A stretch of 64,000 nucleotides of DNA from Thiodiazotropha sp040507035. Lineage in GTDB: Bacteria; Pseudomonadota; Gammaproteobacteria; Chromatiales; Chromatiaceae. The notes under the pieces were generated by a model, which saw only the letters and a list, made by a program, of their open reading frames with translations, was not told the DNA's origin and did not search any database. The stretch lies in assembly GCA_040507035.1 (NCBI GenBank), contig JBEVVR010000044.1:1-64000 (forward strand). The letters are read 5' to 3'. Each line of letters starts with the position of its first letter. Within the stretch, counting starts at the first letter, position 1. Of this stretch, positions 32,614 to 42,145 are shown in pieces. Made by a program: the position numbers and the translations under genes.

Positions 32614-34365
32614 ATGGCCGGTAAGATCCCTGAACAATTCATTGATGACCTGTTGAATCGCGTCGATATAGTCGATGTCATCAACCGCCGCGTCCCCCTT
32701 AAAAAGGCCGGCCGCGACTATCAGGCCCGTTGTCCCTTTCACGACGAAAAGACTCCTTCGTTTACCGTCAGTCCGACAAAACAGTTCTACCACTGCTTCG
32801 GTTGTGGCGCCCATGGTTCCGCCATCGGCTTTATCATGGAGTATGACAACCTGGGATTTGTCGAGGCGGTGGAGGAACTGGCCCAATCTGCCGGTCTCGA
32901 GGTGCCCCGGGAGGCCACCGCGGATAGCGGTCCCGATCTGCGCCCGCTCTATGGAATCATGGAGGAGGCGGCGCGCTTCTACCGTCATCAGCTGAAACAC
33001 CACCCGGATGCCAGACAGGCGATCGACTATCTCAAGGCCCGTGGCCTGAGTGGCGAGATCGCCGCCACCTTCGCTATCGGTTATGCGCCGCCCGGCTGGG
33101 ACAACCTGCTTGCGACCCTGGGCAGAGATCAAACCTCCCTCTCCAGACTGGATGAGTGCGGCCTCTCCCACGAGGGTGAAGGCAAGGGTTATGATCGCTT
33201 CAGAAACCGCATCATCTTTCCCATTCGCGATCGGCGGGGCCGTACCATCGGCTTTGGCGGCCGCAGCATCGGCGACGACAAGCCGAAGTACCTCAACTCG
33301 CCGGAAACCCCCCTGTTCCACAAGCGGAGGGAGCTCTACGGTCTCTATGAGGCGCAACAGGCGAATAACAAGATCGAGCGCCTGCTGGTGGTTGAAGGCT
33401 ACATGGATGTAGTCGCGTTGGCCCAGCACGGCATCCTCAACGGGGTCGCCACCCTCGGCACGGCCACCACCCAGGACCACCTGGAGCTGATCTTTCGCAT
33501 CTGCCAAGAGGTCGTATTCTGTTTCGATGGCGACCGCGCCGGCCGGGATGCGGCATGGAAGGCGTTGTTGACCAGCCTGCCCTTGATCCGGGACGGCCGG
33601 GAGGTCAAATTCCTCTTCCTGCCCCAGGGTGAGGATCCAGACACCCAGGTACGCAAGGAGGGCTCAAGGGCCTTCAGCGAGCGAATCGAACAGGCCCAAC
33701 CCCTCTCCCGGTTCCTTTTTCAGCAGCTCACCGACCAGGTGGAGATGGAGAGCATCGATGGGCGCGCCCGCCTCGCGCAATTGGCGACCCCGCTGTTGGA
33801 AAAGCTTCCTGCCGGGGTGTTTCGTCGCATGATGTTTCAGCATCTGGAGGAGCTGGTGGGCATCAAGGACGGCCGCCTCGACAAGGGAACCCCACAAAAC
33901 AGGCAGGCTGACAGGGGCCAAAGCCCGCAACAGGCGGGGAGACTGCAACGCGCCACACCGGTGCGTATGGCTATTGCATTATTACTCGACAGCCCCCATT
34001 TAATCAGCGTTGCGGAGAGCGTGGACAGTGCCTGGCAAAATTGGGACGCACCCGGCATATCTGTTCTTAAACAGTTACTTGAAATAATCCATACCCAACC
34101 TACGCTTAATAAAGCAGCTTTATTGGAGCGTTGGAGAGATACGGAGCACTTCACTCACCTCAACAAACTGGCCAACTACAGGTTTGACCTGCCGGATATG
34201 GATCAGGAGGCAGAATTACGTGACTCACTTCTCAAATTGAATGCGCAGTTCCATAAAATCACCCGACCACAACCGGGGAATCTACCACCCAGCGAACTGT
34301 CTGATGAACTGCTTGACGAGCTGAAACGCCGCTATCCCGGCAGTCTCGGTGAAGAGGAACAATAG
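32614..34365 (+). CDS. dnaG: DNA primase
   Basis: DnaG lays RNA primers at replication forks. The 583 residues start at ATG 32614 with an AGGTGA ribosome-binding site; a GTG at 32608 is also in frame. The N-terminal zinc domain reads 'ARCPFHDEKTPSF' and 'YHCFGCGAHGSA' (Cys-His-Cys-Cys). The TOPRIM core shows 'LLVVEGYMDVVAL' and 'VVFCFDGDRAGRDAAWKAL' with its acidic residues. The C-terminal helicase-binding domain (about 430-583) is less conserved and ends at 'RRYPGSLGEEEQ'. It is the third gene of the macromolecular-synthesis operon. Confidence 0.98.
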   Translation: MAGKIPEQFIDDLLNRVDIVDVINRRVPLKKAGRDYQARCPFHDEKTPSFTVSPTKQFYHCFGCGAHGSAIGFIMEYDNLGFVEAVEELAQSAGLEVPREATADSGPDLRPLYGIMEEAARFYRHQLKHHPDARQAIDYLKARGLSGEIAATFAIGYAPPGWDNLLATLGRDQTSLSRLDECGLSHEGEGKGYDRFRNRIIFPIRDRRGRTIGFGGRSIGDDKPKYLNSPETPLFHKRRELYGLYEAQQANNKIERLLVVEGYMDVVALAQHGILNGVATLGTATTQDHLELIFRICQEVVFCFDGDRAGRDAAWKALLTSLPLIRDGREVKFLFLPQGEDPDTQVRKEGSRAFSERIEQAQPLSRFLFQQLTDQVEMESIDGRARLAQLATPLLEKLPAGVFRRMMFQHLEELVGIKDGRLDKGTPQNRQADRGQSPQQAGRLQRATPVRMAIALLLDSPHLISVAESVDSAWQNWDAPGISVLKQLLEIIHTQPTLNKAALLERWRDTEHFTHLNKLANYRFDLPDMDQEAELRDSLLKLNAQFHKITRPQPGNLPPSELSDELLDELKRRYPGSLGEEEQ

Positions 34366-34415
34366 AGATCGGGGGTCTAAAACAGACCAACAACTGGCAC
34401 TACTATATGAATGTG

Positions 34416-34424
34416 TGCTAATAT
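34416..34424 (+). promoter_or_regulatory. Possible extended -10 promoter before rpoD
   Basis: TGCTAATAT (TGn followed by TAATAT) sits in the 109-base gap between dnaG and rpoD, about 51 bases before the rpoD start. A weak CTGGCA-like -35 lies 19 bases upstream. Internal rpoD promoters within dnaG or this gap are common, so a separate rpoD promoter is plausible. Confidence 0.35.
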
Positions 34425-34474
34425 GGTGAGTTCAGTCTCAGCGTTGTACACCTCGTCTGACTACAAGGTAAAAG

Positions 34475-36331
<1,857 letters not shown>

Positions 36332-36336
36332 TGCCA

Positions 36337-36384
36337 AGATCCCCACGCAGTGACAGCAATAGTGCCGCTATTGCGTCGGGATCT
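36337..36384 (+). other. Compound stem-loop after rpoD
   Basis: AGATCCC (36337-36343) pairs with GGGATCT (36378-36384), and inside it GCAATAG (36356-36362) pairs with CTATTGC (36368-36374). It fills most of the gap between the rpoD stop and the tRNA. No T-run follows, so it is more likely a processing or stability structure than an intrinsic terminator. Confidence 0.6.
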
Positions 36385-36403
36385 GCTACAATCCGCCGAT
36401 TCC

Positions 36404-36480
<77 letters not shown>

Positions 36481-36748
36481 AAAAACACGGTGTTTACCGT
36501 TCACATAGGTAAAAGTTTTTGGCGCAAATGGGTTGCATCCCAATCCCCCCACTCTACAGCGCATTTCACCATCATTTGGGTAGTGGACATCTTTGATTAG
36601 GCCTCTTAGGAATCGGCCTCCTACCATCACCCCATCCAATTAACCTCTGGCTGTTAAGATTCCCCCCTATCTACCGATACATAGACTTACACGGAAGTCT
36701 GAATTTTCTTGGGATACGATGCATCACTCGATTAATTAGGCTGCCAGT

Positions 36749-37969
36749 TTGAATCCAGCTATATTACCCTATGTAAAAACCAAACAGCGCATCTTCCACG
36801 AGCGTATTCACTATCTCTATCAGGGCGGCTTACGGGCAGTCGGTTTCAATGTAATTAACTCTGTGCTGCTGGTAGGTGTCTATTGGTCCCAGCTCTCCCC
36901 TACCCAACTGCTAAGTTGGCTCATTCTCTTAACCTTAGTGTCACTCATCCGTATGACCTATATCAGCAAGACGCTGGCGAAAGGCTGGGAGTTTTCTAAA
37001 GACCAAAAACAACTCTTACTATTTCGCGCTGGAGCCTTAACGACAGGGACGATATGGGGTGGCGGTTTCACCATTCTGAGCCCTGCATTGAACGAGACAT
37101 ATACCGTATTGTTTCTATTTGCCCTGGCCGGGATGAGTTCCGGTGCGTTTTCCTCCATGACCAGTGATAGAACCTCCTATTTAATGTATATCCTGCCCAT
37201 GCTGATTCCAGCTATGCTGGCAACCGTGCTACAAGATAATCTGCTTGGCTATGTCATGACCATCATGCTGGTTCTATTCACCGGCATGCTGACCATCTCA
37301 CATAAATTGGCGTTCAAGACCTTTATAGCGGGTTTTGAGCACCGCTTTGCCCACGAAGACCTGGTGAAAGAACTCACCATATCAAATAAAGCCCTAACCA
37401 TTACAAACAAGGAACTGGAACGCACCAAAGAGGAGTTGAAAAAACTATCCCTCTATGACGAGCTTACAAAGGTGCCTAACCGGCGTCATTTCACCCAAGT
37501 TTTAGAACATGAAATAAAACGCGCCCGGCGCGACCAAACGCCCCTGGCTGCGATTATGATCGATGTGGATGCATTTAAAAACTATAACGACGCATATGGG
37601 CATGCTAAAGGTGATCAATGTTTGCACACGATTGCTGATCATCTACAGAAATCCCTGTCGCGATCCAGTGACTTCCTTGCCCGATATGGTGGCGAGGAGT
37701 TTGTCGCTCTACTACCCAATACCACTCAAGAAAATGCCCTGATCTTGGCTGAACGGATGCGCACTTCAATCTTCAATGCAAATCTAGTACATCGTGAAAA
37801 TTCATTTGGTCGAGTGACTATCAGTGCAGGAGTATCATGCTGCTCCCCCAGCCCTGATTTAAAAAGCTGCCAATCACTGATCGAGACCGCGGATAGATCC
37901 CTATACCAGGCAAAAGAAGAGGGACGAAACCGGGTCGTTATCCATACACCTGGGTCGGTAACCGTTTAG
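36749..37969 (+). CDS. Membrane-bound diguanylate cyclase
   Basis: This encodes 406 residues from a TTG start; no upstream ATG or GTG gives a longer frame. The N-terminal half (about 30-200) has five to six membrane helices ('FNVINSVLLVGVYWS', 'LLSWLILLTLVSLIRM', 'TVLFLFALAGMSSGAF'), an integral sensor of MASE-like size. A coiled linker (about 205-235) joins the GGDEF domain (about 238-400): 'LYDELTKVPNRRHF', 'IDVDAFKNYNDAYGHAKGD' and the active site 'ARYGGEEFVALLP'. An intact RxxD inhibitory site ('RSSD') lies five residues before GGEEF, so it is probably an active, product-inhibited c-di-GMP synthase. It is a single gene with no operon partner; a short hairpin with a T-run lies at 38094-38111. 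Confidence 0.92.
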   Translation: MNPAILPYVKTKQRIFHERIHYLYQGGLRAVGFNVINSVLLVGVYWSQLSPTQLLSWLILLTLVSLIRMTYISKTLAKGWEFSKDQKQLLLFRAGALTTGTIWGGGFTILSPALNETYTVLFLFALAGMSSGAFSSMTSDRTSYLMYILPMLIPAMLATVLQDNLLGYVMTIMLVLFTGMLTISHKLAFKTFIAGFEHRFAHEDLVKELTISNKALTITNKELERTKEELKKLSLYDELTKVPNRRHFTQVLEHEIKRARRDQTPLAAIMIDVDAFKNYNDAYGHAKGDQCLHTIADHLQKSLSRSSDFLARYGGEEFVALLPNTTQENALILAERMRTSIFNANLVHRENSFGRVTISAGVSCCSPSPDLKSCQSLIETADRSLYQAKEEGRNRVVIHTPGSVTV

Positions 37970-38093
37970 GCAAAATCTACTCGGTATTGTGAATATTTGC
38001 TAAACCATTAAGCTGCCCATATCTTTATAGATTCAATTATTGAGTATCCCCGATTGCTTTTAGCAAGTGTTTCAAGAGTGAGTTTCAACAAAT

Positions 38094-38111
38094 ATGCCGC
38101 GGCATTTTTTT
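38094..38111 (+). terminator. Short intrinsic terminator after the diguanylate cyclase gene
   Basis: The palindrome ATGCCGCGGCAT (4-bp stem, CGCG loop) is followed by seven T. It is weak because the stem is short, but position and T-run fit the end of the plus-strand unit. Confidence 0.4.
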
Positions 38112-38229
38112 ACAATTTTCTCGTTCATTAATTACAGAAAAAAACAGCGATACCCGTTAAATGACAGACTTATTCCATTCTTTAATTCACAACGCAGGGC
38201 ATGCCGCTTGGATTTGTTAATACAGCTAT

Positions 38230-38898
38230 TCACTGATCAACCAACTCCCCTTCCGGGGTGACAACCGGCAAACCAAACACCTGCCATAGCTGCATACCGC
38301 CCCGATAGTAGTTGAGCTTGCTGGCCGGATAACCGATACCGAGCAGACCCCGGATCGCGGTGGGTGACTGGCCGCACCAAGGGCCGTTGCACCACAACAC
38401 CAAGGTTTTGGCCTGGGTGAAATCCCATTTCTCTTCACTTCTGCTGACACCGAGGCGTGTCAACGACTCCTCCAGGGTAATCTCGTCGGCGCCCTGGTGT
38501 GGATTGAGCTGGGTAAAGGGGACATTGATCGATCCGGGAATGGTGCCGCGTTCATACCAATCCGGGGTGCGGGCGTCGATCAGCAGGCCGCTGCCGTCGT
38601 TGAGTGCCGTTTTCATGAACTCGATCAGCTCCACCTCGCCAAGGGTCCTGACACCCTCAGCCACCTGGATCGGTTGCGCGCAAAAGGGGGGGCAGGGTCT
38701 TGAGGTGCGGGCAAAATCGAACTCGAGCAGGGCGTCGGTATCCTGGTTGCGTTTTATCAGCAGCTCCTTGCCGGCATGCTTGACCCTGAACTCACCGATC
38801 TGAGGTGTGATCATAACCTCCAATGCGGAGACAGATTGCGCTGCAGACAGCAGCACAATAAGCAGATTAAACGCAAGCAAGGATTCGATTGTTTTCAT
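38230..38898 (-). CDS. Periplasmic rhodanese-domain protein
   Basis: This encodes 222 residues from the ATG at 38898, with a signal peptide ('LLAFNLLIVLLSAAQSVSA'). After a short beta-rich N-terminal part comes 'RTSRPCPPFCAQP', a CxxxC pair that could be redox-active or bind metal. The rhodanese domain (about 105-215) has 'GLLIDARTPDWYERGTIPGS', and the active loop 'LVLWCNGPWCGQSPTAIRGL' contains two cysteines instead of the usual single one. Longer in-frame starts would hide the signal peptide and are not supported. It is divergent from a CHASE-type kinase gene. A role in periplasmic sulfur handling is inference. Confidence 0.87.
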   Translation of the reverse strand: MKTIESLLAFNLLIVLLSAAQSVSALEVMITPQIGEFRVKHAGKELLIKRNQDTDALLEFDFARTSRPCPPFCAQPIQVAEGVRTLGEVELIEFMKTALNDGSGLLIDARTPDWYERGTIPGSINVPFTQLNPHQGADEITLEESLTRLGVSRSEEKWDFTQAKTLVLWCNGPWCGQSPTAIRGLLGIGYPASKLNYYRGGMQLWQVFGLPVVTPEGELVDQ

Positions 38899-39178
38899 GG
38901 GTGCTCTTTTTGATAGTTTAGGATCAAAAGTTGTTCCTGTATAAAGGCTATAAATTAGAACATTGGGGCGGTTGTTGTAAAATAACCTCCCTCCCCCATG
39001 AATATTGTGGAAGAAATAGAAAACCAGGCTTGTTGTGCGGCCCAATCACCTTGGATCCTCAGCGCAACCGGCCAGGCTCGGGATCGAGAGTAGAAAGGGA
39101 GTTGACCTGGTGCCGGCCGCTCACTAGGCTCAGAGTAAGGCTTTTAGCAGAGGGCTTGTTAACACCATTCCTGCAGAC

Positions 39179-41230
39179 ATGGCAAAAGCAAACGACTTCA
39201 AGCATCAGGTAGAGAGATTGCATGCTGCCACTGCGCGCGTAAAACAGCGCCTGTCCGAAATGTACCTGGCAACAATCTCGAAGGCTAACAGAACAGTCAA
39301 CACGCGCGACCCCAGGTCGATCTGGTGGGGCTACTATCCGGTAGTGCTTGTTGCAATAATGGGTCTCGCAGTCACTATCGCCCTCTTCGTACAGTCATTG
39401 AGATGGGAAAAGAACCAGGTTGAAATTGCACTCAAGGAGGCCTCCCAGGACAGAATCCTTGTGATCCAGCGGGAGATCGAACACTCGCTTCGCATTGTTA
39501 TCGACATTGCCAGCTTTTTCGAGGCTTCCGAAATAGTCGGCCGGCGTGAATTTCGTAAGTTCGTCGGCCCGGCGTTGAAGAATCAAGCAGGCATTAAATC
39601 CCTGGAGTGGACGCCTGTAGTGCCGCATAAGCTGCGTAACAGTTTCGTGGATGAGGCACGCAAGAGTTTTCCCCCTTTTGAGATTCTGGAGCGTGATGAC
39701 ACGGGAGCACTCACCAAAAGCTCAAACCGGCCTGTTTACTACCCTGTGCTCTATATTCAACCCTATCAGGCCAACAAACAGTTGCTCGGTCTCGACATCG
39801 GCACCGAAGCGATCGCATACAGCCTGTTGAGCGAAGCCGAGTTGTCACGGGAAATGCAGGTCTCTCGCGGCCTATATCTCAATGACGATGGCGAACGTAA
39901 AACCGGCATCATGGTCGCAGCCCCTGTCTTTAACAAAGTTGACGAATCCAAGAATGGACAAAGTACCCAGCCACCTACCTCTATAAGAGGCTTTGCTATA
40001 GGTATCTTCTTTGTCGGCGAAATAGTCGAACGGGCGCTGGAAAGCCTACGTCCTGCCGGAATCGATCTCCATTTTTACCAGAACCATGGCAGTGAAAGTG
40101 AACGACTGCTCTACAGTCATCGCACCAGGCTTGATGACAGATCCAATGTCGCTTCCAACGATACGAGCGCGCTAATTACCTACACCCAGGAGATTAACGT
40201 CGGAACCCAGAAGTGGCAGATCATCTGTAATAGCGCAATGGGTAAATTCAGCGCGAACACCTGGAGTAGCTGGGTCATCTTTATCGGTGGTATCGCCTTC
40301 ACCCTGCTATTCACTATCTACGTCGCCACCCTGGTTGGTCGTGCAAGACAGGTGAGACTGGAAGTCAAAGAGAGAACCTCTCAATTACGGGAAGTGGTAC
40401 AAGCCCTCAACCAGGAGGTGGTTGAACGCAAATCGGCGGAACATGAGCTGCAACGTCTGAATGAAACCCTCGAACATCATATCGCCAACCGAACCGCTGA
40501 AGCCGAGCGCAGGGCTCAATACCTCGAACAGTTTGCTTATGTCACCTCACACGACCTGAAGGCACCATTGAGGGCAGTTTCAAATCTTGCACAGTGGATC
40601 GAAGAGGACCTCCAGGATAAGCTTGAAGATGCCTCGAAAGAGCAGCTTGCCCTGCTCAGAGATCGAGTTAAAAGAATGCATGATCTGATTGAAGGTCTGT
40701 TGGAGTATTCAAGGGTCGGCAAAACCTCCGAACCCGAACACAGAATGGATAGCCGCATGCTGGTTGAAGAGATTATCGATTCCCTTGCTCCCGCGGAAGA
40801 TTTTTCCATCAAGGTCAAGGGCAAGATGCCCACATTAAGCGCAGATCGTCTGCAATTGGGTCAGGTATTCTCCAACCTGATCAGCAACAGCCTGAAACAC
40901 CATGGAGGGAAGAAGGGAAAAATACGTATCAGGTGCCAAGAGATCGAGAATTTTTACCAGTTCTCGGTTTGCGATGACGGTCAGGGGATCGCCCCCCAAT
41001 ATCACCAAAAGGTCTTTATGATATTCCAGACTCTTGAATCGAGCGATTTCGAGAGTAGCACGGGAATCGGCCTTGCATTGGTAAAAAAGATTGTAGAAGA
41101 ACATGGAGGCACAATAAAATTGAAGTCAGAACCCGGCGAAGGGACCTGCTTCTATTTTACCTGGCCAAAGACGAGCACCTCTCAACAACAAGAGGATGAG
41201 ACCCTTTTGCAAACGCTTCACTCTGAGTGA
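39179..41230 (+). CDS. Sensor histidine kinase with a CHASE domain
   Basis: This encodes 683 residues. TM1 is at about 48-72 ('YYPVVLVAIMGLAVTIALFV'). A periplasmic CHASE domain (about 80-340) follows, with 'IKSLEWTPVVPHKLR' and 'RPVYYPVLYIQPYQANKQL'. TM2 is at about 362-385. A coiled-coil linker leads to a HisKA domain, 'FAYVTSHDLKAPLRAVSNLA' (phospho-His about 460), and a HATPase domain with 'LGQVFSNLISNSLKH', 'DDGQGIAPQYHQKVFMIFQT' and 'GIGLALVKKIVEEHGG'. This kinase class resembles Cph1/bacteriophytochrome-type kinases and typically signals to a lone receiver, which here is the next gene, starting 14 bases after this stop codon. Confidence 0.93.
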   Translation: MAKANDFKHQVERLHAATARVKQRLSEMYLATISKANRTVNTRDPRSIWWGYYPVVLVAIMGLAVTIALFVQSLRWEKNQVEIALKEASQDRILVIQREIEHSLRIVIDIASFFEASEIVGRREFRKFVGPALKNQAGIKSLEWTPVVPHKLRNSFVDEARKSFPPFEILERDDTGALTKSSNRPVYYPVLYIQPYQANKQLLGLDIGTEAIAYSLLSEAELSREMQVSRGLYLNDDGERKTGIMVAAPVFNKVDESKNGQSTQPPTSIRGFAIGIFFVGEIVERALESLRPAGIDLHFYQNHGSESERLLYSHRTRLDDRSNVASNDTSALITYTQEINVGTQKWQIICNSAMGKFSANTWSSWVIFIGGIAFTLLFTIYVATLVGRARQVRLEVKERTSQLREVVQALNQEVVERKSAEHELQRLNETLEHHIANRTAEAERRAQYLEQFAYVTSHDLKAPLRAVSNLAQWIEEDLQDKLEDASKEQLALLRDRVKRMHDLIEGLLEYSRVGKTSEPEHRMDSRMLVEEIIDSLAPAEDFSIKVKGKMPTLSADRLQLGQVFSNLISNSLKHHGGKKGKIRIRCQEIENFYQFSVCDDGQGIAPQYHQKVFMIFQTLESSDFESSTGIGLALVKKIVEEHGGTIKLKSEPGEGTCFYFTWPKTSTSQQQEDETLLQTLHSE

Positions 41231-41244
41231 CAGGAGCCTTAGAC

Positions 41245-41658
41245 ATGTTAGGCAATGACGAAACAATCCTGCTGATCGAAGATGACCGGGTCGACATCAT
41301 GACAGTTCAGCGTGCCCTGAAGAAGAACAGTATCACTAACCCCCTGCATATCGCCAGAACAGGACTGGAAGCCTTGGACATGCTGAGAGGCAGCAATGGC
41401 GTGGATCAAATAGACCCTTTACCCGCACTCATCCTCCTCGATCTCAATCTCCCCAAGATGAGCGGCATCGAATTTCTCCAGGAGCTGCGAAAGGACCCGC
41501 AGCTATCATCGCTGCATATCATCGTACTGACATCGTCCAACGAACCTCAAGACCGGGCTGCCGCCTTCGAATACGATGTTGATGACTACATCGTCAAACC
41601 TCACTCATTTGATGAATTCACCCGTGCCGTGGCGGCCATTCTTGCGCTCTGGAGTTAG
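41245..41658 (+). CDS. Single-domain response regulator, Rcp1-like
   Basis: This encodes 137 residues from the ATG at 41245, with AGGAG upstream. A GTG 18 bases earlier is in frame but lacks support. It is one receiver domain with no output: acidic pocket 'ILLIEDDRVD', phospho-acceptor in 'LILLDLNLPKMSG' (Asp about 69), and the conserved Lys in 'DDYIVKPHSF'. The extended loop before the Asp and the small size match Rcp1-type receivers that pair with CHASE or phytochrome kinases. The kinase lies just upstream, so they form one two-component system. The downstream target is unknown. Confidence 0.93.
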   Translation: MLGNDETILLIEDDRVDIMTVQRALKKNSITNPLHIARTGLEALDMLRGSNGVDQIDPLPALILLDLNLPKMSGIEFLQELRKDPQLSSLHIIVLTSSNEPQDRAAAFEYDVDDYIVKPHSFDEFTRAVAAILALWS

Positions 41659-42141
41659 CAAGGGCTCATTCAACACAAAATGGTTTGTCAACTCCTCGCG
41701 GGAAATGTCAAATCGTCACAGATAGAAGTTAAATCCTGCAATAAATGCTATTATCTGTCTGTAACTCGGCCAACTGGGTGCTATCCTTTCGTTTTTCCAT
41801 ATGATTGAAGGCCAACACCCCGGTGAATACTGCAGCACCAGCTGACGCCCCTGTTCAAGCCCGGTGGAAGTGCGCCTCTTTTGACCGAATCAACAGCCTT
41901 GAAAACAGATTACCGTTACAGCTTGAAATTGATGCGATTGAAGTATAGTCCCAACCAATAACAGGAAGAATTTACAAGGAAGTATGGCAATAAGACCTTA
42001 CCATTATATCCATTCACCACCCCACTCCAGTCCCACCTTTCCACAAAGACGCAGGGCTGAGGTTATTGATCCACCCACGGTGAACTCCTCACCAAGCCGG
42101 CACACCGCCACCCCGACACAGGAATTTAATTCCAGCTCATC
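41659..42141. other. Intergenic region upstream of the TonB receptor
   Basis: This 483-base gap has no strong gene in its first 325 bases. I looked for a cobalamin or other metabolite riboswitch because a TonB receptor follows, but no conserved box was recognised. The last 160 bases contain a 53-codon frame (41984-42145) described separately. Confidence 0.55.
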
Positions 42142-42145
42142 ATGA
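41984..42145 (+). CDS. Possible 53-residue leader peptide
   Basis: The ATG at 41984 has an AAGGA ribosome-binding site 4-5 bases upstream, and the frame runs for 53 codons. Its stop overlaps the start of the TonB receptor in an ATGA arrangement. The peptide is rich in Pro, Ser, Thr and His ('HYIHSPPHSSPTFPQRR' is typical) and matches nothing I know. The receptor ATG itself has only a poor ribosome-binding site, so translation may be coupled through this frame. It could equally be chance. Confidence 0.35.
   Translation: MAIRPYHYIHSPPHSSPTFPQRRRAEVIDPPTVNSSPSRHTATPTQEFNSSSS

Noticed and set aside
32476..33507. Long minus-strand frame opposite dnaG
   Set aside because: It mirrors the high-GC dnaG coding sequence; dnaG motifs are unambiguous on the other strand.
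41659..41983. Cobalamin or other riboswitch upstream of the TonB receptor
   Set aside because: No B12 box or other conserved riboswitch core could be found by eye.
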